From assembly GCF_031538885.1 (NCBI RefSeq), contig NZ_JAVKLW010000053.1, positions 41,265-105,264 of the forward strand: 64,000 bases of DNA, in the 5' to 3' direction. This document shows, piece by piece, positions 1-9,261 of the stretch (position 1 is the first letter of the stretch; each line of letters begins with the position of its first letter). A model generated the notes under the pieces. The model saw nothing but the letters and a program-made list of their open reading frames with translations, searched no databases and was not told the origin of the DNA. The stretch comes from Limnohabitans sp031538885. Lineage in GTDB: Bacteria; Pseudomonadota; Gammaproteobacteria; Burkholderiales; Burkholderiaceae_C. Position numbers and translations under genes: made by a program.

Positions 1-1008
1 GTGGCTGCGACCAACCGCCCCGATATTTTGGATGCGGCGCTGTTGCGTCCTGGGCGCTTTGACCGTCAAGTGTATGTGACCTTGCCTGACATCCGTGGCC
101 GTGAACAAATTTTGAATGTGCACATGCGCAAAGTGCCGATTGGGCAAGACGTTAATCCCAGCGTGATTGCACGCGGTACACCTGGCATGAGTGGTGCGGA
201 CTTGGCTAACTTGTGCAACGAGGCGGCTTTGATGGCCGCACGTCGCAACGCCCGCGTGGTGGAGATGGTCGATTTCGAAAAAGCCAAAGACAAAATTTTG
301 ATGGGCCCCGAGCGCAAGAGCATGGTGATGCCTGAAGAGGAGCGTCGCAACACGGCGTACCACGAGTCTGGCCACGCGCTGATTGGCAAGCTTTTGCCCA
401 AGTGTGACCCTGTTCATAAGGTCACCATCATTCCGCGTGGTCGCGCCCTTGGCGTGACCATGAGCTTGCCTGAGAAAGACCGCTACAGCTACGACCGCGA
501 CTACATGCTCAACCAAATCAGCATGTTGTTTGGCGGCCGTATTGCTGAAGAAGTGTTCATGCACCAAATGACTACGGGTGCCAGCAACGACTTTGAGCGT
601 GCGACTTCCATCGCCCGTGACATGGTGACGCGTTACGGAATGACCGAAGCCTTAGGCCCTATGGTGTACGCTGAAAACGAAGGTGAAGTGTTCTTGGGCC
701 GCTCGGTCACAAAGACCACCAGCATGTCGGAAGCCACCATGCAAAAAGTGGATGTAGAAGTGCGTCGCATCATCGACATGCAATACGACTTGGCCCGTCG
801 CTTGATTGAAGACAACGCCGACAAGATGCACACCATGGCCAAAGCTTTGCTCGAATGGGAAACCATCGACAAAGAACAAATCGACGACATCATGGAAGGC
901 CGTCAACCACGTTCTCCCAAAGATTGGACACCACGCACCCCTTCTGGCGGTGACAGCGGTGGAGGCACCCCTGCGGTGCAACCAGACCCTTCCCCCTCAG
1001 CCGCTTAA
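1..1008 (+). CDS. ftsH: ATP-dependent zinc metalloprotease FtsH, C-terminal part (5' end outside window)
   Basis: Membrane-anchored AAA+ protease that degrades membrane proteins and short-lived regulators. Only the last 335 residues are present; the first codon here (GTG) is an internal valine, because the reading opens inside the AAA module at the second region of homology (ATNRPDILDAALLRPGRFD). The protease domain follows with the zinc site HESGH near residue 122 and a downstream acidic residue in the NDFERAT segment. The tail is rich in Gly, Pro and Ser, as in betaproteobacterial FtsH. folP follows after a terminator, an order common in proteobacteria. Identification is secure; the amino-terminal transmembrane part and Walker motifs lie left of the window. 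Confidence 0.97.
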   Translation: MAATNRPDILDAALLRPGRFDRQVYVTLPDIRGREQILNVHMRKVPIGQDVNPSVIARGTPGMSGADLANLCNEAALMAARRNARVVEMVDFEKAKDKILMGPERKSMVMPEEERRNTAYHESGHALIGKLLPKCDPVHKVTIIPRGRALGVTMSLPEKDRYSYDRDYMLNQISMLFGGRIAEEVFMHQMTTGASNDFERATSIARDMVTRYGMTEALGPMVYAENEGEVFLGRSVTKTTSMSEATMQKVDVEVRRIIDMQYDLARRLIEDNADKMHTMAKALLEWETIDKEQIDDIMEGRQPRSPKDWTPRTPSGGDSGGGTPAVQPDPSPSAA

Positions 1009-1032
1009 TAAAGTGGCTGGCTAAAACCGAAG

Positions 1033-1054
1033 ACGGGGCGCAAGCCCCGTTTTT
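1033..1054 (+). terminator. Intrinsic terminator after ftsH
   Basis: Stem ACGGGGC / GCCCCGT with a GCAA loop followed by TTTT, 25 bases after the ftsH stop codon. It sits just before the folP ribosome site, so it probably attenuates rather than fully isolates folP. Confidence 0.85.
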
Positions 1055-1066
1055 CATGGAGCATTT

Positions 1067-1891
1067 ATGTTTTGGCAAACCTCACGCTTTCGCATGGACC
1101 TGTCGCAACCACAGGTCATGGGCATCGTCAATGTCACGCCAGACTCCTTCTCGGATGGTGGGCAACATGCCACGACGCGTGCAGCTTTGGCGCACTGCGA
1201 ACAGTTGCTCAAAGATGGCGCGCAGATCTTGGACATCGGGGGGGAGTCCACTCGCCCTGGTGCGCCTGCGGTGTCGCTCGAAGACGAATTGGCCCGCGTC
1301 TTACCCGTGGTGCGCGAGGCGGTGCGCTTGAATGTGCCGATCTCGATTGACACTTACAAACCTGCGCTCATGCAAGCGGTGTTGGATGCAGGAGCGGACA
1401 TCATCAACGACGTGTGGGCACTCCGCCAAGCAGGTGCGCAGCAAGTGGTGGCGGCACATGCCCGTTGCGGTGTGTGCTTGATGCACATGCATGGCGAACC
1501 TCAAACCATGCAAACTTTGCCGATGGATGGCACAGCCATTCAACCTGTGCTTGCCTTCTTGAAGCACCAGGCACAAGCTTTGCAAGCCTTGGGTGTGGCG
1601 CATGAGCGCATCGCACTCGATCCTGGTGTTGGTTTTGGAAAAACTGTGGCGCAAAACTTCGAGTTGTTGACGCATCAAGAATCATTGCTCGCTTTGGGCT
1701 ATCCCTTGCTGGTGGGGTGGTCGCGTAAATCGTCTCTCGGCGCGGTGACTGGTTGTGAGGTTGCTGACCGCATGGTGCCCAGCGTGGCAGCTGCGCTGCT
1801 GGCGGTGGAGCGCGGCGCACACTTGGTGCGTGTGCACGATGTAGCGCAGACGGTGCAAGCGCTGAAAGTTTGGCAGGCTGCACGAGTTTGA
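1067..1891 (+). CDS. folP: Dihydropteroate synthase
   Basis: Condenses hydroxymethyl-dihydropterin diphosphate with p-aminobenzoate to dihydropteroate in folate synthesis; cytosolic TIM barrel. The 274-residue protein is family length. It shows the N-terminal signature MGIVNVTPDSFSDGG, the ILDIGGESTRPGA loop, the ISIDTYKP strand, DPGVGFGK and the C-terminal GWSRKS motif that binds the pterin and sulfonamides, followed by a final R-V-H. The start is set by GGAG six bases upstream of the ATG. glmM follows 57 bases later, the usual folP-glmM pair. Confidence 0.97.
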   Translation: MFWQTSRFRMDLSQPQVMGIVNVTPDSFSDGGQHATTRAALAHCEQLLKDGAQILDIGGESTRPGAPAVSLEDELARVLPVVREAVRLNVPISIDTYKPALMQAVLDAGADIINDVWALRQAGAQQVVAAHARCGVCLMHMHGEPQTMQTLPMDGTAIQPVLAFLKHQAQALQALGVAHERIALDPGVGFGKTVAQNFELLTHQESLLALGYPLLVGWSRKSSLGAVTGCEVADRMVPSVAAALLAVERGAHLVRVHDVAQTVQALKVWQAARV

Positions 1892-1948
1892 GACAATGTA
1901 TGCACAGCGATAGACAATCAAAAAAATAACACCAAGGCAAAACAGACA

Positions 1949-3280
1949 ATGACGCGCAAATATTTTGGAACAGACGGCATTCGTGGCACGGTGGGCCAAG
2001 CGCCCATCACGCCAGATTTTGTGTTGCGCTTGGCGCATGCCGTGGGCCGTGTACTCAAAAAAACTGAGGCGCACCCGACCGTGTTGATTGGCAAGGACAC
2101 GCGTATTTCAGGCTATATGTTGGAGTCAGCCTTAGAGTCCGGCTTCAACTCAGCGGGTGTGAACGTGGTGTTGCTGGGGCCATTGCCCACACCGGGGGTG
2201 GCCTACCTCACGCGTGCGCAGCGTGCGAGCTTGGGCGTGGTTATCAGCGCTAGTCATAACCCGTTTGCAGACAACGGCATCAAGTTTTTCAGCGCCCAAG
2301 GCAATAAATTGAGTGATGCATGGGAACTGGCGGTGGAAGCTGTCTTGGATGAACAGCCTGTGTGGGTGGACTCTGCGAACCTCGGTAAAACCAAACGCTT
2401 GGACGATGCCGCAGGTCGCTACATTGAGTTTTGCAAAAGTACGTTCTCTAACGACCTCACGCTCAAAGGTTTGAAAATTGTGGTCGATGCTGCACACGGT
2501 GCGGCGTATCACATCGCGCCCAAAGTGTTTCACGAGTTGGGTGCTGATGTGATTGCCATTGGTTGCAGTCCCGATGGATTGAACATCAACCATGAGGTGG
2601 GCGCGACCCATCCTGATGCCTTGGTACGTGCCGTCAAAGCCAACCATGCGGACTTTGGCATTGCCTTGGATGGTGATGCGGACCGTTTGCAAATGGTCGA
2701 TGCACAGGGGCGTCTCTACAACGGTGACGAACTGCTTTACTTGATGGCCGACGATCGTTTGGCGAACGACGAAGTCGTGCCAGGCGTGGTGGGCACCTTG
2801 ATGACCAACATGGCCGTCGAAGTCGCGTTGAAAAAACGTGGCGTGCAGTTTGTGCGCGCCAGGGTGGGGGACCGCTACGTGCTCGAAGAACTGGCCAAGC
2901 ACCAGTGGATTTTGGGCGGTGAGGGCTCCGGCCACTTGCTAGCCTTAGACAAGCACACCACTGGCGATGGTTTGGTGAGTGCCTTGCAGATTTTGCAAAC
3001 CTGTGTGCGCAGCGGTCGTGCCATGGCTGACTTGCTCAAAGACGTCACACTGTTTCCGCAAACTCTTATCAACGTGCGCTTACGTCCCGGCCAAGATTGG
3101 CAGTCCAACTTGTGCATGAAAGAAGAAGTGCAAAAAGCTGAAGCCGAATTGGGTGACACAGGCCGTGTGTTGATTCGTGCCAGCGGCACCGAGCCTTTGG
3201 TGCGTGTGATGGTGGAGGCACGCGACGAAGCGCAAGCCAATGCGTGTGCCAAGCGCATCGCAGAGACCTTGTCCACTTAA
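1949..3280 (+). CDS. glmM: Phosphoglucosamine mutase
   Basis: Interconverts glucosamine-6-phosphate and glucosamine-1-phosphate on the way to UDP-GlcNAc for peptidoglycan and LPS. The 443 residues match the family. Visible landmarks are FGTDGIRG at the N-terminus, the phosphoserine loop ISASHNPFADNGIK near residue 100, the metal loop DGDADR near 243, the sugar-binding GGEGSGH and the phosphate-binding RASGTEPLVRV near the end. It follows folP on the same strand, probably cotranscribed. Confidence 0.97.
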   Translation: MTRKYFGTDGIRGTVGQAPITPDFVLRLAHAVGRVLKKTEAHPTVLIGKDTRISGYMLESALESGFNSAGVNVVLLGPLPTPGVAYLTRAQRASLGVVISASHNPFADNGIKFFSAQGNKLSDAWELAVEAVLDEQPVWVDSANLGKTKRLDDAAGRYIEFCKSTFSNDLTLKGLKIVVDAAHGAAYHIAPKVFHELGADVIAIGCSPDGLNINHEVGATHPDALVRAVKANHADFGIALDGDADRLQMVDAQGRLYNGDELLYLMADDRLANDEVVPGVVGTLMTNMAVEVALKKRGVQFVRARVGDRYVLEELAKHQWILGGEGSGHLLALDKHTTGDGLVSALQILQTCVRSGRAMADLLKDVTLFPQTLINVRLRPGQDWQSNLCMKEEVQKAEAELGDTGRVLIRASGTEPLVRVMVEARDEAQANACAKRIAETLST

Positions 3281-3309
3281 GATCAGGGGGTGTGCGCTGG
3301 CGGTGACCG

Positions 3310-4215
3310 TCAGCAATCCGCTTCTTTTTGTTGAATCAGCCAGTCTTTGAAATGCCGCCAGATTTCGCGGGGTGGCGCGATGTGCGGTTCTATCAAGTAA
3401 TAAGCCCGCAAGCCAGTTAAAGGGCGGTTGCAGGCCACCACCAAGTCGCCACTAGTGAGTTCATTTGAAATCAACAAAGTGGGAATGAGCGAGATGCCTA
3501 AGCCACAGCGGGCGGCGGCGACTTGCATGGAAAAAAGCTCATACCGTGGGCCGGTCATAGCGCGGGGGGCATCGACACCTTGTGCCTCAAACCACTGTCG
3601 CCAAGCTTCGGGACGGGTGGACTGTTGCAACAAGGGCATGTGCAGCAGTTGCGACGGGGTCAGGGGTTGTTTTTTTTTCAGCAGCGCAGGACTGCAAACG
3701 GGAATCACTGTTTCATTAAACAGTTTGGTCGCCAGCGTGCCTGCCCACTGGAGCACTTGAGCGGGCGTGCCAGCATACAAGGCCGCGTCCATCCCTGAGT
3801 CACTGAACATGAAGGGTCGTGTGCGGGTTTCAATGTGAATTTGATTTTGCGGAAAAGCCTGTGTGAAGGACGGCAAGCGAGGGATGAGCCAACGCGAGGC
3901 CAGCGTGGGTACAGCGGCCAGTGTCAGACTTTCGTTCTGGCCTTGTGCGCCCATGACATCGAGGGTGTCACGCTCCAAGGCATCGAGGCGCTTATTCACC
4001 TTCCGTGCGTAGTCTTGTCCCGCGGCTGTGAGTTGCATGCCATGTTGCCCACGTTTGAATAAGGTGACGCCCAGCATGTCCTCGAGCGCCGCCACTTGGC
4101 GCGAGACGGCACCTTGCGTCAAGGCGAGCTCTTGTCCAGCTTTGGTGAAGCTGGTGTGGCGAGCGGCGGCTTCAAAGCAGATGAGGGATTGGGTGGAGGG
4201 GAGCTTGCGTCGCAT
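3310..4215 (-). CDS. LysR-family regulator, probably FdsR-like activator of the formate dehydrogenase genes
   Basis: A 301-residue LysR-type regulator of the GcvA-like subgroup. The winged helix-turn-helix occupies about residues 5-65 (SLICFEAAARHTSFTKAGQ ... GAVSRQVAALE), followed by a periplasmic-binding-protein-like effector domain. I chose the ATG at 4215 because the protein family begins MRRKLPS at the helix-turn-helix; an upstream in-frame extension to 4362 has no family character. It is divergent from the formate dehydrogenase genes, the same arrangement as FdsR and the fds operon in Cupriavidus. The link to formate is inferred from position only. Confidence 0.85.
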   Translation of the reverse strand: MRRKLPSTQSLICFEAAARHTSFTKAGQELALTQGAVSRQVAALEDMLGVTLFKRGQHGMQLTAAGQDYARKVNKRLDALERDTLDVMGAQGQNESLTLAAVPTLASRWLIPRLPSFTQAFPQNQIHIETRTRPFMFSDSGMDAALYAGTPAQVLQWAGTLATKLFNETVIPVCSPALLKKKQPLTPSQLLHMPLLQQSTRPEAWRQWFEAQGVDAPRAMTGPRYELFSMQVAAARCGLGISLIPTLLISNELTSGDLVVACNRPLTGLRAYYLIEPHIAPPREIWRHFKDWLIQQKEADC

Positions 4216-4527
4216 GGAGAAACTTGGATGGGGAATACTCAGATAATACAAAATGCATGACTGGGTGATAAGCAATCGTTTGCGCATTTCATACCTAGCG
4301 CGTTTGTTTTGCGGTATGACGATGAATCGACGGATCACCCGCGATTCGATGAATGACAGCAAGGAAGAAACTGGAGTCAGCTAACCTTGCAAACCTCGGA
4401 CTTCTGGAGTTTAGATTGGTACGGGAATTGGGGGCAGGTCACGACAGCATGCCGTCGCTGAGGTGCATCATTTGGTGTTCCTTGGATTTTCAGGGTATCG
4501 TATCTGTTGATACTTGTTTTCTGTCCC
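4216..4527. promoter_or_regulatory. Divergent regulatory region between the lysR gene and fdsGB
   Basis: This 312-base gap holds no convincing gene. It must contain the promoters of both divergent units. The one clear regulatory motif is a dyad GTATC-N9-GATAC at 4495-4513, which contains the T-N11-A spacing typical of LysR-family sites. It lies only about 15 bases upstream of the fdsGB start codon, so it may be a secondary or repressing site rather than the activation site. Confidence 0.55.
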
Positions 4528-6249
4528 ATGAACCATTCAGCTTCCCGTCCTTTTCCCCCCAGCGTCGTTGTCGCCACGGTCGATCAACTGCGCGAAACAA
4601 TTCGTCGTAAAGGTCAGCTCAAAGGCCGACAAGCCGATGATGTGTCATTGCAAAAGGTGCTCGCCTTGATTGGCGAAGCCCCGCATCGCCGTGATTTGCT
4701 GATTGAGCATTTACACAAACTCAACGATGCCTATCGTTGTTTGCATGACCGTCACTTGGTGGCCTTGGCCAAAGAGATGAAGCTGCCGATGGCGGAGGTG
4801 TTTGAAGTGGCCACGTTCTATCATCACTTCGAAGTCGTGCGTGGCGATGAAGCCGCACCCGGTTTGACCGTGCGTGTGTGCGATGGTTTGAGCTGTGAGC
4901 TGTCAGGTGCCAAACAATTGATAGAGAAGTTGCCCGCCTTGCTAGGCAATGCCGATGTGCGTGTGATTTCTGCGCCCTGCGTGGGCCGTTGCGAGCAAGC
5001 GCCTGTGGCCGTGGTGCATCAAAACCCTGTGCCACATGCCACACCAGAGTTGGTGGTGGCTGCAGTGAATGCCAAGCAAACCCATCAAGCCATGACCGAG
5101 CATGTGGACTTGGATGCGTATGTGGCCGACGGCGGCTACCGCTTGCTTGCAGATTTGCACGCAGGCAAAGTAGAGACGGAGCAAGTGCTCAAGGCCATGG
5201 AAGACTCTGGCTTGCGCGGCTTGGGTGGCGCAGGTTTTCCGGCAGGGCGCAAATGGCGCATCGTGCGCGAACAACCCGCGCCACGTTTGATGGCCGTCAA
5301 CATTGACGAAGGCGAACCCGGCACCTTCAAAGACCGCACTTACCTCGAGCGTGACCCACACCGTTTTTTAGAAGGCATGCTGGTGGCCGCGCAGGTGGTG
5401 GGCATCGACGCCATTTACATTTATTTGCGTGACGAGTACCACGGCTGCCGTGACTTGCTCACGCAAGCGTTGGCTCACTTACAAGCCAACCCACCTTGCC
5501 CGTTGCCACACATCGAGTTGCGACGCGGTGCAGGTGCCTACATCTGCGGTGAAGAGTCCGCGATGATTGAAAGCATCGAAGGCAAACGCGGTGAGCCACG
5601 CATGCGCCCGCCCTACATTGCCCAAGTGGGTTTGTTTGGCAGGCCTACCTTGGAACATAACTTTGAAACCCTCTATTGGGTACGCGACATTGTGCAAAAA
5701 GGCGCAGATTGGTTTAGCGGTTTTGGCCGACACGGACGCAAAGGTTTGCGCAGTTTCAGTGTGAGTGGTCGCGTCAAACAACCCGGGGTCAAACTGGCTC
5801 CTGCGGGCATCACCATCCAAGAGTTGATTGACGAGTATTGCGGTGGCATGCGTGACGGTCATGAGCTCTATGCCTATTTGCCCGGCGGAGCCTCGGGCGG
5901 CATCTTGCCCGCGCGCATGAACGACATTCCTTTGGACTTTGACACCTTGCAACCCTATGGCTGCTTCATTGGTTCAGCCGCTGTGATTGTGTTGAGCCAG
6001 CACGATTCAGCGCGCGATGCGGCCGTCAACATGATGAATTTTTTTGCGCACGAGAGCTGTGGCCAATGCACCCCGTGTCGTGTGGGCACTGCGAAAGCTG
6101 CACAACTGATGCAGGCCAAGGTGTGGGACAACACGACGTTGGAAGACTTGAATCAAGTGATGATCGACGCCTCCATTTGTGGTTTGGGTCAAGCTGCACC
6201 CAACCCTGTGCGTTGTGTGCAAAAGTACTTCCCAGAGGAGGTCGTTTAA
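4528..6249 (+). CDS. fdsB: NAD-dependent formate dehydrogenase, fused gamma-beta (diaphorase) subunit
   Basis: The diaphorase half of a soluble NAD+-dependent formate dehydrogenase that passes electrons from the molybdenum subunit to NAD+. The 573-residue protein joins two subunits that are separate in Cupriavidus. Residues 1-180 are NuoE/FdsG-like with the 2Fe-2S cysteines C118, C123, C151 and C155. The rest is NuoF/FdsB-like: NADH loop GLGGAGFPAGRKW, FMN region (AYICGEESAMIESIEG) and the 4Fe-4S site ESCGQCTPCRVG ... SICGLG. I prefer the ATG at 4528 over 4507 because the extra seven residues lack a ribosome site and family support. fdsA starts directly after the stop. Confidence 0.93.
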   Translation: MNHSASRPFPPSVVVATVDQLRETIRRKGQLKGRQADDVSLQKVLALIGEAPHRRDLLIEHLHKLNDAYRCLHDRHLVALAKEMKLPMAEVFEVATFYHHFEVVRGDEAAPGLTVRVCDGLSCELSGAKQLIEKLPALLGNADVRVISAPCVGRCEQAPVAVVHQNPVPHATPELVVAAVNAKQTHQAMTEHVDLDAYVADGGYRLLADLHAGKVETEQVLKAMEDSGLRGLGGAGFPAGRKWRIVREQPAPRLMAVNIDEGEPGTFKDRTYLERDPHRFLEGMLVAAQVVGIDAIYIYLRDEYHGCRDLLTQALAHLQANPPCPLPHIELRRGAGAYICGEESAMIESIEGKRGEPRMRPPYIAQVGLFGRPTLEHNFETLYWVRDIVQKGADWFSGFGRHGRKGLRSFSVSGRVKQPGVKLAPAGITIQELIDEYCGGMRDGHELYAYLPGGASGGILPARMNDIPLDFDTLQPYGCFIGSAAVIVLSQHDSARDAAVNMMNFFAHESCGQCTPCRVGTAKAAQLMQAKVWDNTTLEDLNQVMIDASICGLGQAAPNPVRCVQKYFPEEVV

Positions 6250-9200
6250 GTGAACGCCTCGACCCAACCCACAAACTTGATACCGCCAACCGTCGCGTTC
6301 ACGCTTGACCAACAAACCATCCATGCCTATGAGGGCGAAACTATTTTGAAGGCGGCTCAGCGTCACGGTGTGGACATTCCCCACCTTTGTTACAAAGATG
6401 GTTTGCGCCCAGACGGCAACTGTCGCGCGTGTGTGGTGGAAATCAAAGGCGAACGCACCTTGGCACCGAGCTGCTGCCGCACGGCGACAGCGGGTCTTGA
6501 AGTGTTGGTGAGCGAGCGTGCGGTGAAGAGCCAGAAGATGGTGTTGGAGATGTTGCTCTCCGACATGCCTGATGTGGGCTACAAGTGGAATGACGCTGCT
6601 CCCTCTCTCGCTGCTGCGACGGGGGATACGCTAGGCGCCTCATGCGGCGAGCCAAAATCGTTGCCCGGCGCATCCCCCATCGCAGCGGGTGTGGGCGAGC
6701 ATGGCGAGCTGAGTGATTGGGCTTCGCGTTTGAATGTGTCGGTGCGTCCAGAGCTGCGTGCGTTGCGACGCGAACAACCCGCATGCGATGTATCACACCC
6801 TGCCATGGCGGTGAATTTGGATGCATGTATTCAGTGCAACCGTTGTGTGCGAGCCTGCCGTGAAGAGCAAGTCAACGATGTGATTGGCTACGCCAACCGT
6901 GGTGCGCACAGCCAAATCGTGTTTGACTTAGATGATGAGATGGGCCACAGCTCGTGCGTGGCGTGCGGTGAATGTGTGCAAGCGTGCCCCACGGGCGCGT
7001 TGATGCCCAAGACACAGATTGGTTCACAAGTGGTGGACAAAAAAGTGGACTCCGTCTGTCCGTTCTGCGGCGTGGGTTGTTTGCTAACCTACCACGTGAA
7101 GGACAACACCATTGTCAGCGTGGAGGGCCGCGACGGCCCCGCCAACCACAGCCGCTTGTGTGTGAAAGGTCGTTTTGGCTTCGACTACATCCACAACCCC
7201 CAGCGTTTGACCGTGCCTTTGATTCGCAAGCCCGGTGTGCCCAAAGACCCAGAGGTTATCGGGCGGCTCAACCGCGATGCCGCAGATTGGTCAGAGGTCT
7301 TCCGTGAAGCGACATGGGAAGAAGCCTTGGCGCTCGGTGCTGGCAAGCTCAAAGACTTGCGCGACATCCATGGCACCAAAGCCTTGGCGGGTTTGGGTTC
7401 AGCCAAAGGCAGCAACGAAGAAGCCTACTTGTTCCAAAAACTGGTGCGCACAGGCTTTGGCTCTAACAACGTGGACCACTGCACGCGTCTGTGCCACGCC
7501 TCTAGCGTGGCCGCACTGCTCGAAGGCGTAGGCTCGGCGGCGGTGAGTAACCAAGTCAACGACGTGGCATATGCGAACTTGATTTTCGTCATCGGCTCTA
7601 ACCCGACCGCCAACCACCCTGTGGCCGCCACATGGATGAAGAACGCCGCCAAACGCGGTGCCAAGATTGTGCTGGCCGACCCGCGCATCACCGACATTGG
7701 CAAGCATGCGTGGCGCACTTTGCAGTTCAAGCCTGACACCGATGTGGCCATGCTCAATGCACTCATTCACACCGTGATTGAAGAAGGCTTGGCGTATGAA
7801 GACTTCATCCGTCATCGTGCCAACAACTACGAGGCCTTGAAAGCAAACGTTCAAGGCTACAGCCCCGAGGCAATGGCTCCGATTTGTGGTGTCCCTGCTG
7901 AGACCCTGCGTGAAGTGGCGCGTGAGTTCGCTAAATCCAAGGGGGCGATGGTGTTGTGGGGCATGGGCGTGAGCCAACACATCCACGGCACTGACAACGC
8001 CCGTTGTTTGATTGCGTTGGTGACGGTGACAGGGCAAATCGGCAAGCCCGGTTCTGGCTTGCACCCACTGCGCGGACAAAACAATGTGCAGGGCGCCAGC
8101 GATGCAGGCCTCATTCCCATGATGTACCCCAACTACCAACGCGTCACTAACAAGGCCGCACACGATTGGTTTGAAAAGTTCTGGGACATGCCGTTGGACG
8201 ACAAGCCTGGCTACACCGTGGTCGAGATCATGCACAAAGCTTTGGCCGATGACAGCGACCCGCACAAAGTGCGCGGCATGTACATCATGGGTGAGAACCC
8301 CGCTATGAGCGACCCTGATTTGAACCATGCGCGTCATGCCTTGGCCTCGTTAGAGCATTTGGTGGTGCAAGACATCTTCATGACCGAAACCGCTTGGCTC
8401 GCCGACGTGGTGCTGCCTGCCACCGCATGGCCTGAAAAAACAGGCACGGTCAGCAATACTGACCGCATGGTGCAGCTGGGCCAACAAGCGATCGACCCAC
8501 CCGGTCAAGCCAAGTCCGATTTGTGGATCATTCAGAAAATTGCCCAAAGAATTGGCCCTCATGCACCACCGCTGCATGGCTTGTCGCCTGCGCAGGGGCA
8601 GCCGGGTGGCGGGCGTGCCCTCGCGTTTGGCTACCAAGGTGAACACTGTGGCGTGGCCGAGGTCTACGAAGAAATGCGCCTAGCCATGCATGCGGTCATC
8701 AGTGGCATCACATGGGCGCGTTTGCAGCGCGAATCCAGCGTGACCTACCCTTGCTTGAGTGAGGTGGATCCAGGTTCTCCCACCGTCTTCACATCACACT
8801 TTGACACCGACGATGGTCGTGTGCATTTGGTACCCGCAGACATCATTCCCGCAGACGAGCGTCCTGACCGCGACTATCCCTTTGTGCTCATCACAGGTCG
8901 TCAACTTGAGCACTGGCACACAGGCAGCATGACGCGCCGTGCCACGGTGCTCGATGCGATTGAGCCGATGGCAACGGCCTCTATGTGTGGTGCGGACATG
9001 CAGCGCTTGAAGGTGGGGGCAGGGGATGTCATCACCATCGCCTCGCGTCGTGGTCATGTGACCTTGCATGTGCGTCGCGACGACGGAACGCCCCAGGGCG
9101 CAGTGTTCGTCCCGTTTGCGTACTACGAAGCTGCCGCCAATTTGATGACCAATGCAGCGCTTGATCCGTTCGGGAAAATCCCCGAGTTCAAGTACTGTGC

Positions 9201-9261
9201 GGTGGCTATTCAGGCAGGTGGTGATTTGCCGCTGCATGCGGGTTTTGGCGTGAATGCTTGA
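6250..9261 (+). CDS. fdsA: NAD-dependent formate dehydrogenase, molybdopterin catalytic subunit
   Basis: Oxidises formate to CO2 at a bis-MGD molybdenum (or tungsten) centre. 1003 residues with a GTG start that abuts the fdsGB stop. Domains in order: an N-terminal 2Fe-2S domain (PHLCYKDGLRPDGNCRACVVE, near residue 40); two ferredoxin-type clusters (CIQCNRCVRAC and CVACGECVQACPTGA, about 190-250); a further 4Fe-4S motif CPFCGVGC; then the molybdopterin domains with the probable metal-ligand cysteine in DHCTRLCHASS. There is no selenocysteine codon. Two stretches look inserted: about residues 117-156, which hold a palindrome, and a Pro/Gly-rich segment near 775-795. The accessory fdsC/fdhD and small subunit fdsD genes, normally downstream, are absent here. 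Confidence 0.95.
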   Translation: MNASTQPTNLIPPTVAFTLDQQTIHAYEGETILKAAQRHGVDIPHLCYKDGLRPDGNCRACVVEIKGERTLAPSCCRTATAGLEVLVSERAVKSQKMVLEMLLSDMPDVGYKWNDAAPSLAAATGDTLGASCGEPKSLPGASPIAAGVGEHGELSDWASRLNVSVRPELRALRREQPACDVSHPAMAVNLDACIQCNRCVRACREEQVNDVIGYANRGAHSQIVFDLDDEMGHSSCVACGECVQACPTGALMPKTQIGSQVVDKKVDSVCPFCGVGCLLTYHVKDNTIVSVEGRDGPANHSRLCVKGRFGFDYIHNPQRLTVPLIRKPGVPKDPEVIGRLNRDAADWSEVFREATWEEALALGAGKLKDLRDIHGTKALAGLGSAKGSNEEAYLFQKLVRTGFGSNNVDHCTRLCHASSVAALLEGVGSAAVSNQVNDVAYANLIFVIGSNPTANHPVAATWMKNAAKRGAKIVLADPRITDIGKHAWRTLQFKPDTDVAMLNALIHTVIEEGLAYEDFIRHRANNYEALKANVQGYSPEAMAPICGVPAETLREVAREFAKSKGAMVLWGMGVSQHIHGTDNARCLIALVTVTGQIGKPGSGLHPLRGQNNVQGASDAGLIPMMYPNYQRVTNKAAHDWFEKFWDMPLDDKPGYTVVEIMHKALADDSDPHKVRGMYIMGENPAMSDPDLNHARHALASLEHLVVQDIFMTETAWLADVVLPATAWPEKTGTVSNTDRMVQLGQQAIDPPGQAKSDLWIIQKIAQRIGPHAPPLHGLSPAQGQPGGGRALAFGYQGEHCGVAEVYEEMRLAMHAVISGITWARLQRESSVTYPCLSEVDPGSPTVFTSHFDTDDGRVHLVPADIIPADERPDRDYPFVLITGRQLEHWHTGSMTRRATVLDAIEPMATASMCGADMQRLKVGAGDVITIASRRGHVTLHVRRDDGTPQGAVFVPFAYYEAAANLMTNAALDPFGKIPEFKYCAVAIQAGGDLPLHAGFGVNA
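6613..6686. repeat. Imperfect palindrome inside fdsA, in frame
   Basis: Arms at 6613-6630 (GCTGCGACGGGGGATACG) and 6669-6686 (CGCATCCCCCATCGCAGC) pair at 16 of 18 positions around a 38-base loop. The stretch encodes a low-complexity peptide (SLAAATGDTLGAS and onward) between the 2Fe-2S domain and the first ferredoxin-type cluster, where the family normally has a short linker. It resembles the palindromic elements that insert in frame in some bacterial genes. Confidence 0.6.

Noticed and set aside
3310..4362. Longer LysR reading from 4362
   Set aside because: The extra 49 residues are non-homologous and would cover the promoter region; the family start is MRRKLPS.
7399..8337. 312-codon open frame on the minus strand opposite fdsA
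   Set aside because: Shadow of fdsA; His-rich composition, no start signal.
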